A stretch of DNA of 64,000 bases from Pseudomonadota bacterium (lineage in GTDB: Bacteria; Chloroflexota; UBA6077; JAJPGT01), in contig JAJPGT010000047.1 of assembly GCA_021325655.1 (NCBI GenBank), forward strand, positions 78,494 through 142,493, in the 5' to 3' direction. The first letter of the stretch is position 1. Each line of letters starts with the position of its first letter. Made by a program: the position numbers and the translations under genes. A model generated the notes under the pieces. The model saw only the letters and a list, made by a program, of their open reading frames with translations. It searched no databases and was not told the DNA's origin. Shown piece after piece: positions 8,297 to 16,552 of the stretch.

Positions 8297-8405
8297 CGGG
8301 GTTCATCGGCAGGCTGTCGAAGATCGACGCTTCCACGCTCCGGTGCCTGTGTAGTGTCGCGCCGCTGCTCGATCGCGCTGAAGAGGCGACGCAGCCCGAA
8401 CGGGA
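8293..8405 (-). pseudogene. Remnant 3' end of a receiver-domain gene
   Basis: Reading leftward, the sequence encodes PFGLRRLFSAIEQRR, then a tail with VDLRQPADEPR and a TAG stop. The intact receiver gene at 10357-10752 ends with PFGLRGLFSAIEQRR and a tail closing in GDLR. The remnant has no upstream receiver sequence; beyond about 8405 the similarity stops. It is therefore a leftover end of a duplicated response-regulator gene on the far side of the restriction-modification pair. Confidence 0.7.
8363..8403 (+). repeat. Direct repeat, left copy flanking the restriction-modification pair
   Basis: A 41-base sequence starting CGCTGCTCGATCGCG and ending CAGCCCGAACGG. It matches 10406-10446 in 40 of 41 positions (G for C in the middle) in the same orientation. 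It is the part of the receiver-gene remnant that is best conserved. Confidence 0.85.
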
Positions 8406-8824
8406 CGTTGGTGACCAACGTCTTGGTGTATTACCCCGACGAATTATCAGGACTGCGGGGTCCAGTGGCCGGTTGAGCGCCCCGCTAGGCCTTCCAGGGC
8501 GGCGGAACCGTGGCGGACCGTTTCAGCCATGGAGTTCAGGGGCACGGTACTGGCTGCTGTCGACCCCTCGGTGGTGCACGGGACCCGCATCTCCGCCCCG
8601 TTGCATCCATTGAAGGGAGCAGTGGATTGCGTCCTACGGCCTGTATTGTCCATACTGTCAGAGGCGGGCTGATCCGGAACATACACGAGCGCTCCGGTAT
8701 CCAAGGCCAGGGGCCTAAGCCAGTCACCGCGGTGACTCCATTATGTTCCCTACTGGCCGCGTCTCCTGAGGCTGGCCGATTCCGCGCCCGTACGTCATCA
8801 AGCTCGCTGTGCTAGGCTTGCGCC
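8406..8824. other. Non-coding stretch before the methyltransferase gene
   Basis: About 420 bases between the receiver remnant and the DNA methyltransferase. Base composition is less GC-rich and more mixed than the flanking chromosome. I see no coding frame with protein-like sequence, no transposase remnant and no clear tRNA. A TAGGCT hexamer ends only seven bases before the methyltransferase ATG, which would give a nearly leaderless mRNA. Confidence 0.5.
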
Positions 8825-9748
8825 ATGAAGGATGAGTTCGTGACTACCGCTCTCGGTTCTGCCCTGGGCCAGGTGGTGCTTGCAGACAACCTGGCCGTGC
8901 TCCGCGACCTGGCGGATGAAAGCATCGATCTTATCTACGTTGACCCTCCGTTCAACACCGGCAGGCGGCAGGTGCTCCGTCGCATCAGAACGGTGCGCGA
9001 CGAGGAGGGAGATCGGACCGGCTTCCAGGGCCAGCGTTACCGAACGATCCGGGTTGGGGAGTCCGGATACCTGGACATCTATGATGATTACCTCGATTTT
9101 CTGGAGCCGCGGCTCAGAGAATTTCAGCGAGTCCTCAAGCGAACGGGCTCCCTGTACTTCCACGTCGATTACCGAGAGGTGCACTACTGCAAGGTACTTC
9201 TGGACGCGATCTTCGGGCGCGACTGCTTCTTGAACGAAGTCATTTGGGCCTATGACTACGGCGCGCGCACGAAGTCGAAATGGCCGCCAAAGCACGACAA
9301 TATCCTGGTGTTTGTCAAGGATCCCGAGGAATACTACTTCGACGCCGAGGCAGTCGAGCGGATCCCCTACATGGCGCCTGGCCTTGTCGGACCGGAGAAA
9401 GCGGCCCGCGGGAAGCTCCCGACGGATACATGGTGGCACACAATTGTCCCGACCAATGGAGCAGAGCGAACGGGCTACCCGAACCAGAAGCCGCTCGGGA
9501 TCCTGCGTCGGATCATCCAGGCCTCGTCTCCGCCGGGCGGCCTGGTCGCCGACTTTTTCGCCGGAAGCGGCACCGCAGGGGCGGCGAGCTACGAACTCGG
9601 CCGTCGGTTCTTGATGGTCGATAACAATCCCGAGGCGGTTGAGGTGATGGCTCGGCGCTTCGCGGCAATGGTGGGTGTGGAGTACATCGGGTTCGAGCCT
9701 CGTGGGCTGCCGACCTGCCAGCGGCAGCTCTTCGCCCCTCTCCCATGA
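8825..9748 (+). CDS. Type II DNA methyltransferase, beta class
   Basis: A 307-residue DNA methyltransferase. The catalytic motif IV DPPFNTG is at residues 40-46 and the SAM-binding motif I FAGSGT is near residue 245-250, the order (IV before I) of beta-class enzymes. The form DPPF/Y with NTG usually goes with N6-adenine methylation, though N4-cytosine enzymes of this order exist. NQKPLGILRRII before motif I is the usual motif X. The middle region (residues 150-200) is the likely target-recognition part. Codon use is less GC-rich than the neighbours, pointing to transfer. Its stop overlaps the endonuclease start (ATGA). No good ribosome site is seen upstream. Confidence 0.92.
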   Translation: MKDEFVTTALGSALGQVVLADNLAVLRDLADESIDLIYVDPPFNTGRRQVLRRIRTVRDEEGDRTGFQGQRYRTIRVGESGYLDIYDDYLDFLEPRLREFQRVLKRTGSLYFHVDYREVHYCKVLLDAIFGRDCFLNEVIWAYDYGARTKSKWPPKHDNILVFVKDPEEYYFDAEAVERIPYMAPGLVGPEKAARGKLPTDTWWHTIVPTNGAERTGYPNQKPLGILRRIIQASSPPGGLVADFFAGSGTAGAASYELGRRFLMVDNNPEAVEVMARRFAAMVGVEYIGFEPRGLPTCQRQLFAPLP

Positions 9749-10308
9749 TCCCGCCTGGGATGGCCCAGCCGCTCAGCGACCCAGACGTCCAGCTCCTCGC
9801 GGCTCTCTCAGCAGGGCTCATGGCTGCCTACATCGATCCTGCTCAGGACCCGTGGGCGGGCAGCCCGTTCGCCTGGATCAAGACTCGGCCTTCCCGGCAG
9901 GTGGGGGCTATCGGGGAACAACTCGTCGCTGGCTGGTGCGCGGCCAGAGGGCTGGATGTCGTCCGGACCGGCGATTCGGAGGCGGACCGCGTCATTAACG
10001 GCAAGCGCGTCGAGATCAAGTTCTCGATGTTGTGGGCCAGTGGCGAATACGTCTTCCAACAGATCCGGGACCAACGGTACGACTACGCGCTGCTGCTGGG
10101 ACTGTCGCCCTTCAGCGCCAGTTGCTGGGTAGTGCCTAAGGCAGTGTTGCTAGAACAATCCTCGAAACCCGGTCTGACGCCTCAGCACGGCGGGCGAGCT
10201 GGCAGGGACACGTGGTGGCTGCGTTTTCCAGCGAGGAGTCCAGTGGAATGGTTGGCTCCCTACGGCGGCTCACTCGCGGCCGCATACCAACGGCTCGTTG
10301 CGATGTAA
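9745..10308 (+). CDS. Probable type II restriction endonuclease, PD-(D/E)XK fold
   Basis: A 187-residue protein whose ATG overlaps the methyltransferase stop by four bases, the usual layout of a coupled restriction-modification pair. The residues fit a PD-(D/E)XK nuclease core: helix Glu58 in GAIGEQLV, Asp81 in SEADRVING, then Glu90 and Lys92 in VEIKFS, followed by DYALLLGLSP, a strand typical of the fold. I do not recognise a named enzyme, and the recognition site cannot be predicted. The pair together is flanked by a duplicated receiver-gene end. Alternative: a very-short-patch-type or solitary nuclease, less likely given the overlap. Confidence 0.8.
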   Translation: MIPPGMAQPLSDPDVQLLAALSAGLMAAYIDPAQDPWAGSPFAWIKTRPSRQVGAIGEQLVAGWCAARGLDVVRTGDSEADRVINGKRVEIKFSMLWASGEYVFQQIRDQRYDYALLLGLSPFSASCWVVPKAVLLEQSSKPGLTPQHGGRAGRDTWWLRFPARSPVEWLAPYGGSLAAAYQRLVAM

Positions 10309-10356
10309 GCGCGGTAAGCAGCTGGCCCCGTCTGCTTTCGAACTCTATTGGGCGGA

Positions 10357-10752
10357 CTATCGAAGATCGCCGGTTTCTGGCGGCGGCCCCGGCGTTGTGC
10401 CGCGGCGCTGCTCGATCGCGCTGAAGAGGCCACGCAGCCCGAACGGCTTGGTCAGGCACGACCAGGCGCGATAGCGCCGGGCCACGCTCGTTGCCGCGTC
10501 GTGGGAGGCGGACATCACGACCACTGGGATGGCGGCGAGGCGCGGGTCGGCCTGCTGCGCCTCTAGAAAGGCCCAGCCGTCGGTGTGCGGCATGAATAGG
10601 TCGAGCAGGACCAGATCAGGAGCGAAGTCGCGGAGCTTGTCCAGCGCCTCCGCTCCATCCGCGGCGGTTTCGACGGTGTAGCTGGCGGCGCGCAGCACCT
10701 CCGCGAGCATCTCGCGCATGTCGCGGAAGTCATCGACGACGAGAATCTTCAT
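10357..10752 (-). CDS. Stand-alone receiver-domain response regulator
   Basis: A 131-residue single receiver domain with the acidic pocket in ILVVDDFRD, the phosphoacceptor Asp in LVLLDLFMP, the switch Ser in VVVMSASHD and the Lys in LTKPFGLRG. There is no output domain, so it likely passes phosphate on or regulates a partner by binding. The Pro-rich last dozen residues (TTPGPPPETGDLR) are shared in altered form with the remnant at 8293-8405. The ATG at 10752 has only a weak ribosome site. No histidine kinase lies nearby. Confidence 0.9.
   Translation of the reverse strand: MKILVVDDFRDMREMLAEVLRAASYTVETAADGAEALDKLRDFAPDLVLLDLFMPHTDGWAFLEAQQADPRLAAIPVVVMSASHDAATSVARRYRAWSCLTKPFGLRGLFSAIEQRRGTTPGPPPETGDLR
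10406..10446 (+). repeat. Direct repeat, right copy, inside the receiver gene
   Basis: Right copy of the 41-base repeat described at 8363-8403, lying in the codons for PFGLRGLFSAIEQR of the intact receiver gene. Its distance from the left copy is 2043 bases, the whole restriction-modification pair lying between. Confidence 0.85.
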
Positions 10753-10912
10753 TGGGTGCAGGCAGCCTCGCGGGGCGGGCCAGGGCGCGGCTATCGTGCG
10801 GGGTGGCGGCGCGGGCGCCAAGGGACTACTGGCCCCGCCGCGGCCGCCAAAGGTCCTCGCTGGCCCGGCCCAGGGCGCTAGCCAGCGGCCGGGAGCGCTA
10901 GGAGGGATGCAG

Positions 10913-11455
10913 ATGAAGGATCCCCTGGTAAAAGGCCATCCGCTGCACGCGATGCTCACCGACGTGCCGGTGGGCACGACGGTGGCCGCGGTGACGTTCG
11001 ACCTGCTCGATTGGCTGACGGGCAACGAGCGTTGGCGCTTCGCGGCACGCGCGTCGCTCGGGGTGGCGCTTGGTGGAGGGGCAGCAAGCGCGCTGGTGGG
11101 GCTGTGGGATTACCAGGCGGTGCCGCGCGACCATCCGGCGCGAGCGACGGGGGCGCGGCACGGGGTGCTCAACGGAGCGGCGCTGCTGGCGCTGGGGGCG
11201 AGCTTCTGGCTGCGCGGACGTGGCCGGCAGAGGGAGGCGCTGGGGTTCGGGGCGCTGAGCGCCGGGTTCACGCTGCTGCTCGCCTCGAGTTGGCTGGGCG
11301 GCGAACTGGTGTTTCGCGAGGGCTGGCGCGTCACTCCGGCTGAGCACGCCGAGCAGTTGGAGGCCGACCTGCGCCAGAGCGGGGAGAGGGAGCGGATCGA
11401 GCGTGCGCACCGGGTGGTACGGGAGTACGAGACGAGCCACGCGCTGCTGCCGTGA
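10913..11455 (+). CDS. DUF2231 membrane protein
   Basis: A 180-residue protein with four predicted membrane helices. The opening KGHPLHAMLTDVPVG is the hallmark of DUF2231 proteins, whose conserved His residues and helices suggest a haem- or redox-linked membrane role, though none is proven for this branch. The second of two ATG codons (10913) is chosen because GGAGGG ends six bases before it; the first ATG would abut the site. The C-terminal 45 residues form a charged helix. It is divergent from the receiver gene. Confidence 0.85.
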   Translation: MKDPLVKGHPLHAMLTDVPVGTTVAAVTFDLLDWLTGNERWRFAARASLGVALGGGAASALVGLWDYQAVPRDHPARATGARHGVLNGAALLALGASFWLRGRGRQREALGFGALSAGFTLLLASSWLGGELVFREGWRVTPAEHAEQLEADLRQSGERERIERAHRVVREYETSHALLP

Positions 11456-11477
11456 GCCCACTGGCCCGGGTGGCGTC

Positions 11478-12668
11478 TCAGGACGGAGGCGCGGCTAGCT
11501 CCTCCAGGGCGCCGGACTCGACCCGGAAAACGCGGGCCTGGGCCAGAAACTCGGTCGGAAAGGTATCGATGTCGGTGGCAGTGGCCAGGGTCTGGCAGCC
11601 GTTGGCCACTTTGGCCAGCACCAGCCGCCGCCGGCGGGCGTCGAGCTCGGACAGGACGTCGTCCAGCAGGAGGATCGGTGCCTCCCCGGTCTCGCCCTCC
11701 AGGTAGCGGGTCTCGGCGAGCTTGAGCGCCAGCACCACCAGGCGTTGCTGTCCGCGCGACCCGTACACGCCAACGTCTACCCCGTCGACCGTGAAGGTGA
11801 GGTCGTCGCGATGTGGGCCGGCCAGCGACATGCCAGCCTCGATCTCGCGGGGCTGAAGCTGCGCCAGGCGTGTCCGAAAGCGGGCCTGCAGGTCGGCCTC
11901 TACATCCTCGCCATCGGCGATCGGGTCGCGCGTCGTCGTCTGGTACTGGATAGCGAGGCGCTGGCTGGTGCCGCTTAGCTCCTGGTAGGCGGCGCGCGCG
12001 GCCACATCGAGCGCCCGGACCATCCGCAGCCGCTGCGCTACCAGGTAGCTGCCGGTGGCCGCCAGCTCGGCGGTCCAGAAGTCCAGCAGCTCCCGTGGCT
12101 GGCGATGCTCACGCACCTGCCGCAGCAGGTGGTTGCGCTGCAGCAGCACGCGCTGGTAGCGCTGGAGTGTCCGCAGGTAGAGTGGGCTGACCTGCGAGCT
12201 GGTGATGTCCAGGTAGCGCCGCCGCCCGGCGGGGGGGCCAGACACCAACGTAACGTCGTCCGGGGAGAAGAGGACGACGTTGACCTGGCCGACGAGCTGC
12301 GCCGCCCGACTCGGCAGCCCATTGACCCGGATCGTCTTGGTCACGTGCGACGCGGGGCCACGACCGTTCTCGCTGCCCTCGGCCGGCTCGAGCCGCAGCA
12401 GAATCTCGATGTGTAGCTCGCCCTCCCGCTGGACCCGGGCCTCCAGGCGGGCAAAGGGGATCGGCTCGCGGAGCTCCGCGTTCGAGATCAGCTCGCGGTC
12501 GGAGCCGGCGCGTGGCGAGCGAGTGGTGGCGAGGTAGTAGATCGCCTCGAGTAGATTGGTCTTGCCCTGGCCGTTCTCGCCCAGGAGCAGTGTCACGCCC
12601 GGCCCGGGCTCGAAGCTCAACCGCTCGTAATTGCGGAAGTGCCACAGACCCAGGTGGGTGAGACGCAT
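11478..12668 (-). CDS. recF: DNA replication and repair protein RecF
   Basis: A 396-residue SMC-like ATPase that loads RecA at single-strand gaps. Walker A is GENGQGKT at residues 30-37, the QGQQ-type signature appears as YGSRGQQRLVVLALKLAE, and Walker B is ILLLDDVLSELD. The N terminus (LTHLGLWHFRNYERLSFEP) is typical. The usual partners dnaA, dnaN and gyrB are not next to it. A TAGAAT hexamer on the minus strand ends only five bases before the ATG and no ribosome site is visible, so a leaderless message is likely. Confidence 0.95.
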   Translation of the reverse strand: MRLTHLGLWHFRNYERLSFEPGPGVTLLLGENGQGKTNLLEAIYYLATTRSPRAGSDRELISNAELREPIPFARLEARVQREGELHIEILLRLEPAEGSENGRGPASHVTKTIRVNGLPSRAAQLVGQVNVVLFSPDDVTLVSGPPAGRRRYLDITSSQVSPLYLRTLQRYQRVLLQRNHLLRQVREHRQPRELLDFWTAELAATGSYLVAQRLRMVRALDVAARAAYQELSGTSQRLAIQYQTTTRDPIADGEDVEADLQARFRTRLAQLQPREIEAGMSLAGPHRDDLTFTVDGVDVGVYGSRGQQRLVVLALKLAETRYLEGETGEAPILLLDDVLSELDARRRRLVLAKVANGCQTLATATDIDTFPTEFLAQARVFRVESGALEELAAPPS

Positions 12669-12673
12669 GCGCG

Positions 12674-12679
12674 ATTCTA
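12674..12679 (-). promoter_or_regulatory. TAGAAT -10 box next to the recF start
   Basis: Five bases separate this hexamer from the recF ATG at 12668. Transcription would begin at or next to the start codon, leaving no room for a ribosome site. Confidence 0.45.
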
Positions 12680-12712
12680 GCACCGACGACCCCGGCGGCT
12701 GGCTGGCGCGCC

Positions 12713-12718
12713 TACAAT
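12713..12718 (+). promoter_or_regulatory. Possible -10 box (TACAAT)
   Basis: TACAAT on the plus strand 101 bases before the small hypothetical gene at 12820. No matching -35 was seen. Confidence 0.3.
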
Positions 12719-12819
12719 GACCCAGACACAGTGAGCGTCAGCCAGCGGGAGCCGCCCTGGACGCGCCATCCGCTCGCGGCTGATCGCTGGCTACCGCGAG
12801 CACAGGAGGTACGGTACGT

Positions 12820-13143
12820 ATGGCAGGTCGCGAGCCGCGGAGCGAACAGCCCGCCCGCCCGTCGTTTGGCATGTCGCACCCCCCGTTCGGACTCAGCAAA
12901 GGGGCCGGGCATCGCGTCGAGCTGATGTTCGCCTTGCGGAGCGGCGGAACCATCGCTGCTTTTCACGATCTCGGGAGTGAGCTGACCGAGGAGTCGTTCG
13001 AGCGGTACGTGCGGGAGCTGCGTGACCAGGTGGCCAGCGGCAAAGGCGTGGCGACATTCAGCGACGCCTGGAGCGCCACCGGCGGGCAGAGCTGGGTCAA
13101 CCTGGCCGAGGTCATCGCCTTCTCGGCGCGGCCAGTGCGGTAA
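12820..13143 (+). CDS. Small conserved-looking protein of unknown function
   Basis: A 107-residue protein with an excellent AGGAGGT site at 12804-12810, nine bases before the ATG. The first 30 residues are low-complexity; from residue 32 (VELMFALRSGGTIAAFHDLG) the sequence is protein-like, ending in GGQSWVNLAEVIAFSARPVR, which looks like a small beta-rich fold with an Ile/Val-rich last strand. I do not recognise a family. It lies 24 bases before the helicase gene and may share its transcript. Confidence 0.7.
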   Translation: MAGREPRSEQPARPSFGMSHPPFGLSKGAGHRVELMFALRSGGTIAAFHDLGSELTEESFERYVRELRDQVASGKGVATFSDAWSATGGQSWVNLAEVIAFSARPVR

Positions 13144-13167
13144 CGTCGCTAGAGGCAGTCACCCGAA

Positions 13168-15519
13168 GTGTCCACGGCGGGGTTACAGCCTGATACGAAG
13201 CCGGCAACGTTCCTGCAGGAGTTCCAGGCCCGGCTCCCATACACGCTCGATCCGTTCCAGGTCGAGGCGATGCAGGCGCTGGAGGCTGGGAAATCCGTGC
13301 TGGTGGCCGCCCCGACGGGCACTGGCAAGACGGTGATCGCCGAGTTCGGGATCGCACTCGCGCATCGCGCCGGCTTGCGCTCGATCTACACCACGCCGAT
13401 CAAGGCGTTGTCCAACCAGAAGTTCCGCGACTTCTCGCAGCAGTACAGCGGCGAGGTGGGCCTGCTGACAGGCGACATTGTCGTCAACCCGGGCGGCCGG
13501 GTCCTGGTGATGACCACCGAGGTCCTCCGCAACATGCTGGTGCAGGGAGCGGATATCTCCGACGTGGGCGTGGTGGTCTTCGACGAAGTGCACTACATGG
13601 GCGACCCCGACCGTGGGACCGCGTGGGAGGAATCGATTCTGCTTGCGCCGCGGCGCCTGCCGCTCGTCTGCCTCTCCGCCACGGTGCCCAATCTCGCCGA
13701 GATCGCTGCCTGGCTGCGCGCCAGCCACGGCGAGCTGGAATGCATCTTCCACGCCGAGCGCGCCGTGCCGCTGGAGACGCGTTACTACGTGGATGGCAAG
13801 GCGTGGACGGTGCTGGATGCGCAGGGGCGGCGGCGGAGGTGGTTCGCCGGCGTCGGCGGCGAGCTCGCCAGCCGCATCCGTGGCGGCGCGCACGGCGAGC
13901 CGAACGACGAGCGCGAGCCACGGGAGGAGCCGAAGCCGTGGGAGGTGCTCCGCGAGCTGGAGAGCCAGCGGCTCACCCCGGCCATCTACTTCCTGTTCGG
14001 CCGGCGCGCCTGCGAGGAGGCGGCCGAGAGCTGCCTGGTGTTGAAGCCAGTCCCGCACGGCGCGGACCTGGTGCGCGAGGCGCGGGCGCGGCTGGCCGAC
14101 CTGCCGCCACAGGACCGGGCGTTGCGCCAGCTCGGATTGCTGTTCCGGCTGCTGCCGCGCGGAGTGGCGGTCCACCACGCCGGGCTGCTCCCGGTGGTGA
14201 AGATACTGGTCGAGGAGTTCTTCGCCTCCGGCCGGCTGCGCGCCGTGTTCGCCACGGACACGCTGGCGCTGGGAATCAACATGCCGGCCCGGACGGTTGT
14301 CCTGGGCGAGATGGTCAAGTTCGACGGCGAGACCCGGCGGCTGCTGACGCCCAACGAGTATCGCCAGATGGTGGGTCGAGCCGGAAGGCGGGGGATCGAC
14401 GAGAAGGGCTACGCGGTCATCCTCTACTCCCCCTGGGTCTCGTTCGAGCGGAGCATGGAGGTCGCCACCGGCGAGCTGCTGCCGCTGGTCAGCGCCTTCA
14501 ACCCCGACTACTCGACCGCCCTCAACCTCTGGCGCACTCCCAAGGACCAGGACCAGCTTGCCGATCTGTATGCCCGCAGCCTGCGCCGCTTCCAGCACGA
14601 TCGCCGGCTGGAAGAGATCACGGAGCGCTGGGAGGCCTTGCAGGACCGCTTCGAGGCACTCAAAGCGCGCTCCCCGGACGATCCTGCCACCTGGCGCGCG
14701 GCGCGTGAGCTGAACCAGGCCGAGCGCGAGCTCCGCCTGGCGCGCAAGGAGGCGGCGCGGGAGGCCCGCGCCACCGTCACCGGGCTGGCCCGGGTGCTGG
14801 AGCTGTTCGGCTACGTGAGCAACGGTCGGCCGACCTGGAAGGCGGACTACCTGCGGGCGATCTTCGACACCAACGCGCTTACGCTGGCCGAGCTGGTCAC
14901 GGGCCGGTATCTCGAAGCGCTCGAGCCCGATGAGATCGCCGAGCTCTGCTCCTGGTTCGCCTTCTCCCGCGACGTGCCTGTTCGCTCCCTGCCGATCACC
15001 CGGCGACTACAGTGGGTGCGGCAGGAGCTGGACGCGCTCCACGGCGCGGTGCTGGCCGAGGAGCGGCTGGCGGGAGTGGAGCAGTCGCGGGTGCTGAACG
15101 ACGACTTCCGGGGCGCGGCGCTCGCCTGGGCCCAGGGGCAGCCGCTCGGCGCCATCGCCGGCCGGGCACGCATCGCCGAGGGCGACCTGGTCAGTACCCT
15201 GCAGAAGACACTCGACGTGCTCGGTCAGCTCAAGGACAGTGTCCGCCAGGCCCGCCGGCCAGCCGGTGAGGCCGCGGCGCGCCGCCCGAACGCGCAGGTG
15301 CTGCTCGCCCTGTTCGACGAGGCGGACCGCCTGCTCCGCCGGGGTGTGGTGGAAGCCTCGTACCAGTGGGCGCTGCGCGGCCCGCCCGAGCCGGATGCAG
15401 CGCAGACGGCGGAGCTGGGCTTCTGGCCGAGCGAGCAGCCCGAGGAGGAGCGCCGACCGCGGCGGCCGTTCCGCCGGGCTCGAACGCCGGTCCGCCGGCC
15501 AGGGCGCCGCCAACCATAA
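13168..15519 (+). CDS. Ski2-like DEAD/DEVH-box helicase
   Basis: A 783-residue superfamily 2 helicase of the Ski2/HelY type. Motif I is APTGTGKT (residues 48-55), Ia is TTPIKALSNQK, II is DEVH (139-142), III is SATVPN, and motif VI is QMVGRAGRRG. The segment VAVHHAGLLP and FATDTLALGINMPART are typical of the Ski2/Mtr4/HelY group. The C-terminal third (winged helix, ratchet and helical bundle) is present, so it is full length for this group. Such enzymes unwind RNA or RNA/DNA; the bacterial role is unsettled. It starts at GTG 13168 with a modest AGAGGC site. Confidence 0.93.
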   Translation: MSTAGLQPDTKPATFLQEFQARLPYTLDPFQVEAMQALEAGKSVLVAAPTGTGKTVIAEFGIALAHRAGLRSIYTTPIKALSNQKFRDFSQQYSGEVGLLTGDIVVNPGGRVLVMTTEVLRNMLVQGADISDVGVVVFDEVHYMGDPDRGTAWEESILLAPRRLPLVCLSATVPNLAEIAAWLRASHGELECIFHAERAVPLETRYYVDGKAWTVLDAQGRRRRWFAGVGGELASRIRGGAHGEPNDEREPREEPKPWEVLRELESQRLTPAIYFLFGRRACEEAAESCLVLKPVPHGADLVREARARLADLPPQDRALRQLGLLFRLLPRGVAVHHAGLLPVVKILVEEFFASGRLRAVFATDTLALGINMPARTVVLGEMVKFDGETRRLLTPNEYRQMVGRAGRRGIDEKGYAVILYSPWVSFERSMEVATGELLPLVSAFNPDYSTALNLWRTPKDQDQLADLYARSLRRFQHDRRLEEITERWEALQDRFEALKARSPDDPATWRAARELNQAERELRLARKEAAREARATVTGLARVLELFGYVSNGRPTWKADYLRAIFDTNALTLAELVTGRYLEALEPDEIAELCSWFAFSRDVPVRSLPITRRLQWVRQELDALHGAVLAEERLAGVEQSRVLNDDFRGAALAWAQGQPLGAIAGRARIAEGDLVSTLQKTLDVLGQLKDSVRQARRPAGEAAARRPNAQVLLALFDEADRLLRRGVVEASYQWALRGPPEPDAAQTAELGFWPSEQPEEERRPRRPFRRARTPVRRPGRRQP

Positions 15520-15563
15520 GCCGCGGCGCTGGCTGACCACCTGGACCAAGCAGAGCATGCAGC

Positions 15564-15592
15564 AGGGGAGCGGCCTTTCGGCCCGCTCCCCT
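15564..15592. terminator. GC-rich hairpin after the helicase gene
   Basis: Perfect 10-base stem AGGGGAGCGG with its complement around the loop CCTTTCGGC. It lies between the convergent ends of the helicase (15519) and the zinc-ribbon gene (15624). No T-run follows on either strand. Confidence 0.5.
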
Positions 15593-15623
15593 GTCTCCGT
15601 GAGAAGGCTGCGCGAGAGACGAG

Positions 15624-15821
15624 CTAGTTCTGCAGGAAGCTCCGGTCGATCTCGTGGTCGACGTAGACCGAGCCACCGCAGCGAGGGCAGCGCACACGCG
15701 AGAGCGTCTCCGCCGGCCGGACGCCCGGCGCCAGCCGGACCACGCGGTCGATTACGTGGCCACAGACCGACCCACACAGAAAGCACTTGAGCGCCGCCGC
15801 TTCCCTGCTGAGCACCGCCAT
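15624..15821 (-). CDS. Small CxxC/CxxC zinc-binding protein
   Basis: A 65-residue protein with two Cys pairs, CFLC near residue 13 and CPRC near residue 45, plus a Cys-Gly-His (VCGH) in between, consistent with a zinc ribbon. The last strand GGSVYVDHEIDR matches other short regulators with a zinc ribbon, but no name can be given. GGGGAG lies nine bases before the ATG at 15821. Confidence 0.75.
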   Translation of the reverse strand: MAVLSREAAALKCFLCGSVCGHVIDRVVRLAPGVRPAETLSRVRCPRCGGSVYVDHEIDRSFLQN

Positions 15822-16095
15822 CCGAGTCTTCTCCCCTGTTGTTTCCCGAGTCTGTCGCAGAGCTCCACCCTGGACACCGACTCGACCCCTGGACGAGGTA
15901 CGCTGGTGTCCAGGCTGCGCGAATACTACCAAACTTTTCTGAAAAGGCAAGGGCTCGGGGCAGCGCCGGGACGACTGGCCAGGGGAGTCGGGCCGAAGGT
16001 CCCGGCCCGGGGCGTTGCGAACAGAAAGGGGACGGCCCGGATGCTGCGGTCAGGGAGATACCGCGCGCCGGGACGCCGTTCGCCCCGGCGCGCGG

Positions 16096-16365
16096 TCAGG
16101 AGGAAGGGCTTGAAGGGTCCGCGCCCGCCTCGGACGACGTCTCCGGCCTGGGGCTGGGAGAGGGCGCGTCTGTGCCAGCAGCCGCGGGCTCGGAGGAGGT
16201 CGGCATGAGTACGCCCCGCTTTCGGGCGCGCTCCCGCACGATAGCGCGCGCTGAGCGTGGGTTGCAGATGATGGTGATGGGCTGCCGGTACAGCTCATGG
16301 TCCGGCGGCAGCTCCGGGCACTGGGTCACGTCGTAGGGCGGCTCCGTACTCCGAGGCAGTGGCAA
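16096..16365 (-). CDS. Small hypothetical protein
   Basis: Proposed from a TTG start at 16365 preceded by GGAGG at seven bases. The 89-residue product has a well-formed middle part (DVTQCPELPPDHELYRQPI, then CNPRSARAIVRERARKRGV) that looks like a conserved core, followed by a Ser/Pro/Glu-rich tail of 35 residues. An ATG further upstream would add an unconvincing Thr/Arg-rich extension. I do not recognise a family. Confidence 0.5.
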   Translation of the reverse strand: MPLPRSTEPPYDVTQCPELPPDHELYRQPITIICNPRSARAIVRERARKRGVLMPTSSEPAAAGTDAPSPSPRPETSSEAGADPSSPSS

Positions 16366-16552
16366 GCTCAGTCCTCCACCTGACCAGTTGGTTGCGCGCA
16401 CTCGGCGCATCCGCGCGATGCAGCACGTCGCTGATGTGGGCGGCATACGCCCACCAGGTTGGGTCGTGCTGGCGGCCGCCGTCTGCCGCCCCAGTGTACC
16501 GCCCCGGTTCACGGAGAGCAACCGCTGTCCGCCATTGCTGACGTCGAAGCCC

